From Geodermatophilus sabuli (GTDB lineage: Bacteria > Actinomycetota > Actinomycetes > Mycobacteriales > Geodermatophilaceae): DNA of 64,000 nucleotides. Position numbers and translations under genes: made by a program. Location of the stretch: assembly GCF_900215145.1 (NCBI RefSeq), contig NZ_OBDO01000004.1, positions 1-64,000 of the forward strand, written 5' to 3'. The notes under the pieces were generated by a model. That model saw nothing but the letters and a program-made list of their open reading frames with translations, made no database searches and was not told the origin of the DNA. Below are positions 32,696 through 40,471 of this stretch, piece by piece; position 1 is the stretch's first letter; each line of letters begins with the position of its first letter.

Positions 32696-33651
32696 GCGTC
32701 GTCGTCCGGGTCGCCGAGATCACCGAGGAGACGCCCTCGATCCGGACGCTGCGGCTGGTCCGGCTCGACGGGAACTCGTTCACCCCAGGTGTGTACAAGG
32801 CAGGTGCCCATGTCGACGTCACCGGACCGACGGGCATCGTCCGGCAGTACTCGCTGTGCAGCCCGCCCGGGGACCCCTCCTCGCTGCTGATCGCGGTCAA
32901 GCGCGAGCCGGAGTCGCGGGGCGGCTCGGTGGCGCTGCACCAGCTCACCGTCGGTGACCACCTGAAGCTGAGCAAGCCGAGGAACCTGCTCCAGCTGGCC
33001 GAGGACGGGGACCGGCACGTGCTGGTTGCCGGCGGGATCGGCATCACCCCGCTGCTGTCCATGGCCTACGAGCTCTACAGCTGGGGCGCCGAGTTCGAGC
33101 TCCACTACTTCGCCCGCTCTCGGGATGAGGCCGCGTTCGTGGACCTGCTCGAGAACCGGGTGGAGTTCCCCGACCGCGTGCACTGGCACTTCGGGGTGGC
33201 GCCGGCCGACCTGCCGGCGGTCCTCCAGGGGCTCGGTGCCGCGCTGACCTCGGACGGCCACGTCTACACCTGCGGGCCGGCGCCCTTCATGGCGCAGGTG
33301 ACGACGGCACTGGCCCCGGTCGTCGGCGAGGAACACGTGCACGTCGAGCACTTCGTACCCGTGGAGGTGGACACCCGCGGGGACGAGCCGTTCACCGTCG
33401 AGCTCGACACGGGGGAGAGCTTCGAGGTCCCCGCGGACAGGTCGATCCTCTCCGTCCTCGAGGAGAACGGCATCGAGGTCTTCAAGTCCTGCGAGGAGGG
33501 CATCTGCGGCTCCTGCGTCTCCGGCGTCCTGCAGGGCACGCCGGACCACCGGGACAACTGTCTCTCCGCCGCGGACAAGGCCGCCGGCAAGGAGATGGCG
33601 CTCTGCGTGTCCCGTGCGCTCACCGACCGGCTGGTCATCGAGCTGTACTGA
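32692..33651 (+). CDS. iacF: IacF-like ferredoxin/flavin oxidoreductase
   Basis: A 319-residue electron-transfer protein of the phthalate-dioxygenase-reductase type. The FMN/flavin domain has RQYSLCSPP (about 50-58), the NAD(P)H domain has LVAGGIGITPLLSMA, and a C-terminal plant-type [2Fe-2S] domain has CEEGICGSC followed by a distal Cys. It passes electrons from NAD(P)H to the Rieske oxygenase encoded just upstream, with which it overlaps by four bases. Confidence 0.87.
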   Translation: MSVVVRVAEITEETPSIRTLRLVRLDGNSFTPGVYKAGAHVDVTGPTGIVRQYSLCSPPGDPSSLLIAVKREPESRGGSVALHQLTVGDHLKLSKPRNLLQLAEDGDRHVLVAGGIGITPLLSMAYELYSWGAEFELHYFARSRDEAAFVDLLENRVEFPDRVHWHFGVAPADLPAVLQGLGAALTSDGHVYTCGPAPFMAQVTTALAPVVGEEHVHVEHFVPVEVDTRGDEPFTVELDTGESFEVPADRSILSVLEENGIEVFKSCEEGICGSCVSGVLQGTPDHRDNCLSAADKAAGKEMALCVSRALTDRLVIELY

Positions 33652-33674
33652 GCGATCGGAGGGGAGTGGTGGCC

Positions 33675-33944
33675 ATGGCTGCCGACGGACAGCGGATGAC
33701 CCTGACCTGTTACAACGACACGCACGGCTGGGGCTGGCGGCACGTGGACCTGTTCGTCCACGACGCCGACGGGCAGGAGCTGAACTGGGTGCACTGGCTG
33801 GTGCCGGACGACGGGCCGGACGCCGCGGATGAGGTCACGAGGCGTGTGGAGCCGTCCCTGCGGCGCACGTCGGAGTGGCGACACGCCGTGAGCCCCAGCG
33901 GGATGGACTACTGGGTCGCGGACGCGGCGTGGGCCGACGCATGA
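33675..33944 (+). CDS. Hypothetical protein between iacF and iacH
   Basis: An 89-residue hydrophilic protein rich in Trp, His and Asp (GWGWRHVDLFVHDADGQELNWVHWLVPDDG). It ends with an ATGA overlap to the amidase gene, so it belongs to the operon. I do not recognise a family. GGAG lies eight bases before ATG 33675; GTG codons at 33666 and 33669 are alternatives. It has no counterpart in the canonical iac gene list that I know, making it a candidate actinobacterial addition to the pathway. Confidence 0.65.
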   Translation: MAADGQRMTLTCYNDTHGWGWRHVDLFVHDADGQELNWVHWLVPDDGPDAADEVTRRVEPSLRRTSEWRHAVSPSGMDYWVADAAWADA

Positions 33945-35197
33945 CGCTGTGGCAGCCCTGGTCCCTGCGTGACCTGGTCGCGGAGCTGGTCTCCGGCCGG
34001 ACGACGCCGGGCGACACGGTGGCGCGGGCCCGAGCCCGGATCGCGCAGACCGAGTCGGCGCTGCACGCCTGGGTGGCCCTCGATCCGTGCCCGGACACGA
34101 CCGGGTCGTCCGGCCGGCTGCGTGGTGTCCCTCTCGGCGTCAAGGACATCATCGACGTGGCGGGTCTGGCCACCCGGTGCGGGTCGTCCCTCCGGGCCGA
34201 CCGGGGGGCCGCCGCTGACGACGCCGCCATCGTGCGCGCGTGGCGCTCTGCAGGGGCCGTGCCGCTGGGCAAGACGGTGACCACCGAGTTCGCCTTCTTC
34301 GCGCCCGGACCCACCCGTAACCCGGTCGCCCCCGGCCACACTCCCGGCGGGTCGTCGAGCGGTTCTGCCGCGGCAGTCGCGGCGGGGCAGGTCCCGCTCG
34401 CGATCGGCTCGCAGACGGCGGGCTCGGTGACCCGGCCGGCGTCGTACTGCGGCGTGGCGGCGATGGTGATGAGCCGCGGGAGCTTCCCCGTCGACGGAGT
34501 CGTGGGCCTCAGCCCCAGCCTGGACAGCCACGGCGTGTACGCGGCGCGTGTGTCCGACCTGGCGCTCGCGTGGTCCGCCCTCACCGGGGCCGGTGACGCG
34601 GGGGTCGGTGAGGTCCGTCCGCCGCGGGTGCTGCTGTGGTCGGCCGATCCGCTGGGCGTCGTGGAGGCGGAGATGGCGGAGGCCGTGGGAACCGCCCGCG
34701 CGCGGCTTGCCGGTGCCGGCGCGAGCGTGGACGACCTCGACCCCCGCGCCGAGGAGATCGTCGCCGGCGCGGCCGCCGCGCATCCCGTCGTCATGGCCTA
34801 CGAGGCGGCGCGGGAGCGGGCCGAGGAACTGGCGGCCGCCGATCGGCTCAGCGAGCCGCTGGCCCGCCTGCTGCGTACCGGAGCCGCCACGTCCGGGGAG
34901 GCGTACGAGACCGCTCGGCGCACCGTCGCCGACGCGGCAGCGTTCGTCGCCCACCTGCTGGAGGACTACGACGTCATCCTCGGGCCGGCTGCGCCCGGTC
35001 CTGCGCCGGAAGGGCTGGGCGGCACCGGAGATCCGATCTTGAGCCGGCCGTGGCAGGCCATCGGTGCGCCGGTCGTCACGGTTCCCGGGCTGCGGAGCAG
35101 TGCCGGTCTCCCTCTCGGGCTGCAGGCAGTGGGCCGGACCGGGGGAGAGCTCGACCTGTTGGCGGTCAGCGGCTGGATCGAACAGCAACTGGCGTAG
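33941..35197 (+). CDS. iacH: IacH-like amidase-signature protein
   Basis: A 418-residue amidase-signature enzyme. The catalytic triad is visible as Lys in GVPLGVKDIIDV, the cis-Ser in GGSSSGSAAAVAAG, and the nucleophile Ser in GSQTAGSVTRPASYCG. ATG 33941 overlaps the previous stop. Amidases (IacH) are a constant part of iac clusters, although what they hydrolyse is unclear; indole-3-acetamide or a ring-opened amide are possibilities. This is the last gene of the rightward operon. Confidence 0.82.
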   Translation: MTLWQPWSLRDLVAELVSGRTTPGDTVARARARIAQTESALHAWVALDPCPDTTGSSGRLRGVPLGVKDIIDVAGLATRCGSSLRADRGAAADDAAIVRAWRSAGAVPLGKTVTTEFAFFAPGPTRNPVAPGHTPGGSSSGSAAAVAAGQVPLAIGSQTAGSVTRPASYCGVAAMVMSRGSFPVDGVVGLSPSLDSHGVYAARVSDLALAWSALTGAGDAGVGEVRPPRVLLWSADPLGVVEAEMAEAVGTARARLAGAGASVDDLDPRAEEIVAGAAAAHPVVMAYEAARERAEELAAADRLSEPLARLLRTGAATSGEAYETARRTVADAAAFVAHLLEDYDVILGPAAPGPAPEGLGGTGDPILSRPWQAIGAPVVTVPGLRSSAGLPLGLQAVGRTGGELDLLAVSGWIEQQLA

Positions 35198-35209
35198 CCG
35201 GCCGGGTCC

Positions 35210-35485
35210 GGTGTGGCGCACGCCCCCGCGCCGCGGCCGTGCGATGGGCGCAGTGACCGCGTCAGTCGGCGCCGCGGTCGGTCCAGGTGCACCCGTGGCG
35301 GCCCGCCGATCCGCTGCACGTGCAAGGTAGGGCGCCCCGGACGGCGGGACGAGCGAGACGACCTCGGGGTGGCCGGGCCACGGCTCGCCGGCCGGCCAGC
35401 CGGTCACCGCCGACCAGAACGCCCGGGCGACGTCGACTCCGTCGGCCGGCACGTCGACGAAGGCGTGCACCCACGGGACCGGCAC
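35210..35485 (-). pseudogene. VOC (glyoxalase-fold) protein remnant with frameshift
   Basis: From GTG 35485 the complement encodes VPWVHAFVDVPADGVDVARA and on to PPSGAPYL, the first 50-odd residues of a VOC-family protein. At about 35326 an extra base shifts the frame; the next frame continues with HVQRIGGPPRVHLD, exactly what such proteins have there. Similarity ends soon after, near 35280. The remaining DNA up to the amidase stop is noise, so the gene is both frameshifted and truncated. Confidence 0.7.
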
Positions 35486-35538
35486 CCGCCCAGACTGGCA
35501 CGGCCGCGCCGGCCGCGCGTCCGTGGCAGGCTCCTCGC

Positions 35539-36285
35539 GTGACCGAGCCGTCCCGCACCGCCGTGGTCAGCGGCGCGGGCTCCGGGCTCGGCCGCGCCAT
35601 CGCCCGGGCCCTGGTCGACGACGGGTGGTCGGTCGCGCTGCTCGGCCGCACCCGCGCCGCGCTGGAGGGGACGGCGGCCGCCGGCGGCACCACCCTCGTG
35701 CTGCCCACCGACGTCACCGACGAGCGGCAGGTCGACGAGGCCTTCGCCGCGGTGCGCGACGCCTGGGGCCGGCTGGACCTGCTGGTCAACAACGCCGGCA
35801 CGTTCGGCCCGTCCGGGGAGGTCGACGAGATCGCCGTCGACGACTGGCGGGCCACCGTCGAGGTCAACCTCACCGGGGTGTTCCTGTGCACCCGCGCCGC
35901 CGTCCGGCTGATGAAGGCGCAGGACCCACCCGGCGGGCGGATCATCAACAACGGCTCCATCTCGGCGCACGTGCCGCGGCCGGGCAGCGTCGCCTACACC
36001 GCCACCAAGCACGCGGTCACCGGGCTGACCCGGGCCGTCGCCCTCGACGGCCGCGCGCACGGGATCGCGGTGGGGCAGGTCGACATCGGGAACGCGGCCA
36101 CCGACATGACCGCGGGCATCGCCACCGGCGCCCGTCAGGCCGACGGCTCGGTCCGGCCGGAGGCCACCTTCGACCCCGCACACGTCGCCGCCACGGTGGT
36201 GCACATCGCGCGGCTGCCACTCGACGTCAGCGTGCCCTTCACGACGGTGCTGGCCACCGGCATGCCCTACCTCGGCCGCGGCTGA
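35539..36285 (+). CDS. Short-chain dehydrogenase/reductase
   Basis: A 248-residue classical SDR: VVSGAGSGLGRAIA as cofactor loop, NNAGTFG, catalytic Ser in NNGSISAHVPRPGS, then YTATKHAV with Tyr and Lys. The C-terminus includes QVDIGNAATDMTAGI. The GTG at 35539 lies 12 bases before homology begins and has only a weak GCAGG upstream. It stands alone, convergent with the BVMO gene. Oxidation of an alcohol to the ketone used by the BVMO would make a coherent route, but the genes do not share an operon. Confidence 0.8.
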   Translation: MTEPSRTAVVSGAGSGLGRAIARALVDDGWSVALLGRTRAALEGTAAAGGTTLVLPTDVTDERQVDEAFAAVRDAWGRLDLLVNNAGTFGPSGEVDEIAVDDWRATVEVNLTGVFLCTRAAVRLMKAQDPPGGRIINNGSISAHVPRPGSVAYTATKHAVTGLTRAVALDGRAHGIAVGQVDIGNAATDMTAGIATGARQADGSVRPEATFDPAHVAATVVHIARLPLDVSVPFTTVLATGMPYLGRG

Positions 36286-36329
36286 GAGCACGCGAACGCC
36301 CAGGGAGGCCGGGCAGGCGACGGCTCCGG

Positions 36330-37985
36330 TCAGACGCCCGCCGTCGTGGCCTGCTTGCTGAACTCGAAGCCCTCGTAGCCGTTCTCGGCAACCTCTCCGA
36401 GCTTCTGCCGGTAGGCACCGATCCCGGCCATGTAGAACATGACCGCGTTCTTCTTGCCCGGGATGTTCGCCCCGAAGATCCACGACTCCACCTTCGGGAA
36501 GAGCGTCATGTCCGCAATGGTCCGGCAGAGCTCGGTCCACTGGTCCTCGGCCTCCTGGGTGGGCTCCACTGTGGAGGCGCCCGAGCGCTCGGTGTGCTCG
36601 ATGAGCCCGCCGATCCAGTCCACCTGTGCCTCGATGCTCGGCGGCAGGTTGGTGAAGGGGCCATTCGGGCCGAGGATCATGAACATGTTCGGGAAGCCGG
36701 ACTTCGACACGCCCAGGTAGCTGGTCGGGCCGTCGGTCCAGTGCGCGTTGATGTGCCGTCCGCCGCGCCCGCGCAGGTCCATCGCCCGGTAGTTGCCGTC
36801 GACCGCGTCGAACCCGGTGGCGAGGACCAGGACGTCGAGCTGGTGCTCGACCCCGTCGGCCGTGCGCACCCCGGAGGGAGTGATCTCCTGGATCGGGTTG
36901 TCCTTGATCGAGACCAGGGTGACGTTGTCCCGGTTGTAGGTCTCGTAGTAGCCCTCGTTGCACAGCGGGCGCTTGGCGTACAGGTCGGTCGGGGTCAGCT
37001 TCCGAGCGGTCTCCGGGTCCTCGACGATCTCGACGATCTTGGACCGGATGAACTCCGCAGCGGCCGCGTTCGCCGCGGGGTCGGTGGCGATGTCGCAGAA
37101 CGTGCCGAACATGAACCGGAAGCCGTTGCCCTTGTCCCAGTTCTCCTGGAACACCCGGCGACGCTCCTCCTCAGGAACGCTCATCGCCTCGACGCCGCTC
37201 TCCTGGAAGCCGAAGCCGACCACCGAGTTGCGGACCTGGTCCCAGATCGCATCGAAGTCCTGCTTGGTCTCGTCGACCTCTGCCTGGTCTACCGGGCCGT
37301 TCCCCGACGGCACGCAGTACTGCGGCGAGCGCTGGAAGACGGTGAGGTGGCCGGCCGTCCTCGCCGCGGCGACGATGAACTGCGTGCCGGTCGAGCCGGT
37401 GCCGATCACGCCGACCCGCTTGCCGGTGATGTCGAGGTCGTGCGGCCAGGCATTGGTGTGCACGAGGGTGCCGGCGAAGCTGTCCCGCCCCGGGATGTCC
37501 GGGATGTTCGTCCTCGCGAGGAGCCCCAGCGCGTTGACGACGTAGCGGCTGGTGAACTCCCTGCCGTCGGCGGTGGTCACCGTCCACAGGCTGCTGTCCT
37601 CGTCGAAGACGGCCCTGATCACTTCGGTGTCGAGCTCGATGTCTCGGCGGAGGTCGAAGCGGTCTACGACGTGGTTGAGGTAGTCGAGGATGTCCGGTTG
37701 GTCGAGGTAACGGGTGGTCCAGTCCCACTCCTTCAGCAGGTCCCTGTCGAAGGAGTAGCGGTAGACGAAGCCCTCGGTGTCGGACTTGGCGCCGGGGTAC
37801 CGGTTGAAGTACCAGGTGCCGCCCACCCCGCCGCCCTTCTCGAGGGCCTTCACGGAGAGGCCGAGTTCGTTGCGGAGCTTGTGCAGCATGTAGATGCCGC
37901 CGAAGCCGGCTCCGATGACGATGGCGTCGTGGTCCGGGTGCGAGGCGCCGCCCGTCGCGACGTCCGGACTGCTCGAGGTGGTCAT
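36330..37985 (-). CDS. Baeyer-Villiger monooxygenase, cyclohexanone-type
   Basis: A 551-residue FAD/NADPH type I BVMO. In order: FAD loop GAGFGG (25-30), GGTWYFNRYPGA (about 55-66), the BVMO fingerprint F-x-G-x3-H-x3-W-P at residues 170-181 (FAGTLVHTNAWP), the NADPH loop GTGSTG (195-200), and VLATGFDAVDG. It inserts oxygen next to a ketone to give an ester or lactone. GGAGGA precedes ATG 37985. The esterase gene is 35 bases upstream in the same operon, so the pair can convert ketone to acid plus alcohol. Confidence 0.92.
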   Translation of the reverse strand: MTTSSSPDVATGGASHPDHDAIVIGAGFGGIYMLHKLRNELGLSVKALEKGGGVGGTWYFNRYPGAKSDTEGFVYRYSFDRDLLKEWDWTTRYLDQPDILDYLNHVVDRFDLRRDIELDTEVIRAVFDEDSSLWTVTTADGREFTSRYVVNALGLLARTNIPDIPGRDSFAGTLVHTNAWPHDLDITGKRVGVIGTGSTGTQFIVAAARTAGHLTVFQRSPQYCVPSGNGPVDQAEVDETKQDFDAIWDQVRNSVVGFGFQESGVEAMSVPEEERRRVFQENWDKGNGFRFMFGTFCDIATDPAANAAAAEFIRSKIVEIVEDPETARKLTPTDLYAKRPLCNEGYYETYNRDNVTLVSIKDNPIQEITPSGVRTADGVEHQLDVLVLATGFDAVDGNYRAMDLRGRGGRHINAHWTDGPTSYLGVSKSGFPNMFMILGPNGPFTNLPPSIEAQVDWIGGLIEHTERSGASTVEPTQEAEDQWTELCRTIADMTLFPKVESWIFGANIPGKKNAVMFYMAGIGAYRQKLGEVAENGYEGFEFSKQATTAGV

Positions 37986-38020
37986 TGGTTCCTCCGTTGA
38001 TCGATCCGGCCGGGTCGCGC

Positions 38021-38929
38021 TCAGGCGCCGTACCACTTGGCGATGCGGGCGATCTCGTTGTCGGCGGCTGCGGTCCGCCCGGCGTTGAACGGGAAGACGT
38101 GCTGCTGGCCGTCGACGACGGAGAGGGTCACGTCCACTCCGGCGGCCTCGGCGCGCTCGGCGAGGCGGGTGGCGTTGTCGAGCAGCGACTCGTCACCACC
38201 GGCGTTGATGTAGAGACGCGGGAAGCCGATGAAGTCCGCGTAGAGGGGGTTGGCGAGCGGAGCGGTGGGGCTCGTCCGATCGCCGAGGCAGCCGGCGATC
38301 ATGCCCTCGAGCAGGGGGACGGTGACCAGCGCGTCCGTGGCCTCGTTCGTCGCCAGGGTCTCGCCCGCGTTCTCCATGTCGAGCCACGGCGAGAACACGA
38401 TCACGCTGCCGGGAAGCGGCTGGTCCCGCTCCCTCAGGGCCAAGGCCGTCGCCACGGCCAGGTTGCCGCCGGCCGAGTCGCCGATCGTGGTGATGTCCGC
38501 CGGCGCGATGCCCTGCCCGGTGAGTGCGAGGAAGGCCGACACGGCGTCCTCGAGGGCGGCGGGGTGCGGGTGCTCCGGCGCCCGGCGGTAGTCCAGGACG
38601 AAGGCGACGACGCCCAGGGCCTTCGCGACGTGGGCGGCGAGCTTGCGATGGCTCGAGGCCGAGCCGACGGCGAAGCCACCACCATGGGTGTAGAGGAGGA
38701 CCTTCGAGGAGTCGGCACCCAGAGGGCGACACCAGATGCCGGGCACGCCACCGACCGTGTCCTCGGCGTAGGTCACGTCCTCAGGCTCCTTGGTGGGCTG
38801 GTGCCACTCGTCGAAGATGCTGCGGAACAGCCGCGTGGTCAGATCGGGCGTCGTGGCGAGGATCTGGGACCAGTCGGTGTACAGGTCCTTCAGCGGGTCC
38901 TGCTCGGCGGCGGGTCGCGGAACGGTCAT
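38021..38929 (-). CDS. HSL-family alpha/beta hydrolase (esterase/lactonase)
   Basis: A 302-residue esterase of the hormone-sensitive lipase family. The oxyanion motif HGGGFAVG begins at residue 82 and the nucleophile is Ser152 in GDSAGGNL. VVDGQQHVFPF near the end supplies the catalytic His. ATG 38929 is preferred over GTG 38938 because GGGAG lies eight bases before it. It is the first gene of a two-gene operon with the BVMO and presumably hydrolyses its ester product. Two palindromes upstream may be its operators. Confidence 0.9.
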   Translation of the reverse strand: MTVPRPAAEQDPLKDLYTDWSQILATTPDLTTRLFRSIFDEWHQPTKEPEDVTYAEDTVGGVPGIWCRPLGADSSKVLLYTHGGGFAVGSASSHRKLAAHVAKALGVVAFVLDYRRAPEHPHPAALEDAVSAFLALTGQGIAPADITTIGDSAGGNLAVATALALRERDQPLPGSVIVFSPWLDMENAGETLATNEATDALVTVPLLEGMIAGCLGDRTSPTAPLANPLYADFIGFPRLYINAGGDESLLDNATRLAERAEAAGVDVTLSVVDGQQHVFPFNAGRTAAADNEIARIAKWYGA

Positions 38930-39006
38930 CTCATTCACTCCCTGTCCGGTGCTGCAGCGCTGTACGTCGGCTCGGCTGCCCGGCGGCTCGCTGCGCCTCC
39001 AGCGCC

Positions 39007-39024
39007 AGTGTGATGCGCGACACT
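39007..39024. promoter_or_regulatory. Inverted repeat AGTGT-N8-ACACT
   Basis: AGTGT at 39007-39011 and ACACT at 39020-39024 are exact complements, 78 bases upstream of the esterase start. A second palindrome with a similar GTGT/ACAC core lies 22 bases further on, which suggests paired sites for one regulator. Confidence 0.4.
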
Positions 39025-39046
39025 AGGTTGCCTCGTCCTCGGCTCA

Positions 39047-39067
39047 GGTGTCCCGTTTTGGCACACC
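39047..39067. promoter_or_regulatory. Inverted repeat GGTGTCCC-N5-GGCACACC
   Basis: Arms at 39047-39054 and 39060-39067 pair at seven of eight positions around the AT-rich spacer GTTTT. It is 118 bases upstream of the esterase-BVMO operon. No regulator gene is adjacent, so the binding protein is unknown. Confidence 0.45.
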
Positions 39068-39226
39068 GGTCCACGCCGGAGCCGGACGGGGCCGTTGCGG
39101 GCTGCCGCCCTCCTCGGCTGGTCCTCACCGGCGAACTCCCGCTCGTCCGGACCCGGTCCGCGTCCAGCCGCTGACCAGGCGGTCGGGCACGGGTAAGAGA
39201 CGTGGCATGACCCGACGCCAAGAGAC

Positions 39227-39475
39227 ATGACTCGCCACGTCCTCCCCCCGGAGATGCACGCCGCGGCACCGGCACGTGTGCCGACCTCCGACGTCGGAGC
39301 GTGGCGGCTGCGCCGGCTCCTGGATGCCGGGTTCCCGCCTCCTCTCGCCGCGCAGCTCGCCGCCACCCCGGGCGTCGACCTGCACGCCCTGCTGGGGCTC
39401 GTCGACCGGGGCTGCCCGCCGGAGCTCGCCGCCCGTATCCTCGCCCCCATCGACGAGGCGAGCGACGAGCCGTGA
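39227..39475 (+). CDS. Small hypothetical protein preceding the sigma factor
   Basis: An 82-residue protein with two similar helical units: WRLRRLLDAGFPPPLAAQLAATPGVDLHALLGLV and then DRGCPPELAARILAPI. The repeated GfPPxLAaql pattern suggests a tandem helical motif. I do not know a function. The stop overlaps the sigma-factor start (GTGA), so expression is coupled; it may be a third member of this sigma/anti-sigma unit. ATG 39227 has only a poor AGAGA site. Confidence 0.65.
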   Translation: MTRHVLPPEMHAAAPARVPTSDVGAWRLRRLLDAGFPPPLAAQLAATPGVDLHALLGLVDRGCPPELAARILAPIDEASDEP

Positions 39476-40143
39476 CCGAGGTCAGCCAGGACGGACCGGT
39501 CTGTCGCCAGGCCGGCGGGGCAGCTGCGCCCGGCGAGGACTGGATCGCGGAACTGACCGCCACGGGTCCGGTGCGGGATGACGCGCTGCGGCGGCTGCAC
39601 GACCTGCTGCTGCGCGCGGCGCGTCTCCAGGTCAGCCGGATGTCGGCGATGCGCGCGGCGGTGGGTGCGGCGCAGGTCGATGACGTCATCAACCTGGCCG
39701 CCGACGAGGCGATGGTCGCCGTGCTCAGCAAGCTCTCCACGTTCGAGGGGCGCAGCCGCTTCACGACCTGGGCCTACAAGTTCGCCATCCTGCAGGCGGC
39801 GGTCGAGTTGCGACGCCACGCCTGGTCGCACCGTGAGGTATCGCTCGAGGCCGCGCCGCCCCTGGTCGAGCCGCGGCCCTCGCCCGACCAGTACGCGGAG
39901 GGGGCCGAGTTCGCCGCCGCCGTCCGGAACGCCATCGATCGGGTGCTCACCCCGCACCAGCGGCGCATCGCCCTGGCCCTGATCGTGGACGAGGTGCCGA
40001 TCGACGTGCTCGCGGACAGGCTCGGCAGCAACCGCAACGCCCTCTACAAGACCCTGCACGACGCTCGCGGCCGCCTGCGTGCGGACCTCGCCGGCCAGGG
40101 CTATCCGGTGCCGCCCACCCGCTCGAGAGGAGGAGCCCGATGA
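39472..40143 (+). CDS. ECF-type RNA polymerase sigma factor
   Basis: A 223-residue ECF sigma factor. Region 2 is seen in VDDVINLAADEAMVAVLSKLSTFEGRSRFTTWAYKFAILQAAVELRR (about 75-121) and region 4 in LTPHQRRIALALIVDEVPIDVLADRLGSNRNALYKTLHDARGRLR (about 160-204), with the helix-turn-helix at the end. GTG 39472 overlaps the previous stop and ATG 40140 of the zinc-finger gene overlaps its own stop. The three genes form a tight regulatory operon; the inducing stress cannot be read from the sequence. Confidence 0.9.
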   Translation: MTEVSQDGPVCRQAGGAAAPGEDWIAELTATGPVRDDALRRLHDLLLRAARLQVSRMSAMRAAVGAAQVDDVINLAADEAMVAVLSKLSTFEGRSRFTTWAYKFAILQAAVELRRHAWSHREVSLEAAPPLVEPRPSPDQYAEGAEFAAAVRNAIDRVLTPHQRRIALALIVDEVPIDVLADRLGSNRNALYKTLHDARGRLRADLAGQGYPVPPTRSRGGAR

Positions 40144-40424
40144 CCGGGGTCGACCGACCGTTGCCGGCCGACGCAGTGCGGCGGCTGACGGCAGATCCGG
40201 GGCCGTGGCTGTCCTGCGACGACTGTTTCCGCTTGGTCGACCGGTACGTCGAGGGACTGCTCACCGGGGGTGCACGGCCGATGCGCGGTGAACTCGGGGC
40301 CATGCCCGGGCACCTGTCCGGTTGCCCGGCCTGCTCCGAGGAAGCCACCACGCTGCTGCTCCTCGCGGCCGCAGAGGCGGGCATCGACCCCGCCCCGGCA
40401 CTGCAACGGCTGCTGCCCGACTGA
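40140..40424 (+). CDS. Zinc-finger anti-sigma factor
   Basis: A 94-residue soluble protein. CDDC (Cys26, Cys29) and H-x3-C-x2-C (His58, Cys62, Cys65) form a zf-HC2-like zinc-binding set, with a helix (FRLVDRYVEGLL) between them. This is the layout of ZAS anti-sigma factors, and it overlaps the sigma-factor gene by four bases. The spacing differs from the classic H-x3-C-x2-C-first order, so redox sensing is possible but not shown. No transmembrane segment is present. Confidence 0.8.
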   Translation: MTGVDRPLPADAVRRLTADPGPWLSCDDCFRLVDRYVEGLLTGGARPMRGELGAMPGHLSGCPACSEEATTLLLLAAAEAGIDPAPALQRLLPD

Positions 40425-40471
40425 GCCACCCGGCTGACGGGCCGCTTGGGCGTCCGGGCCGACCGGACGGC

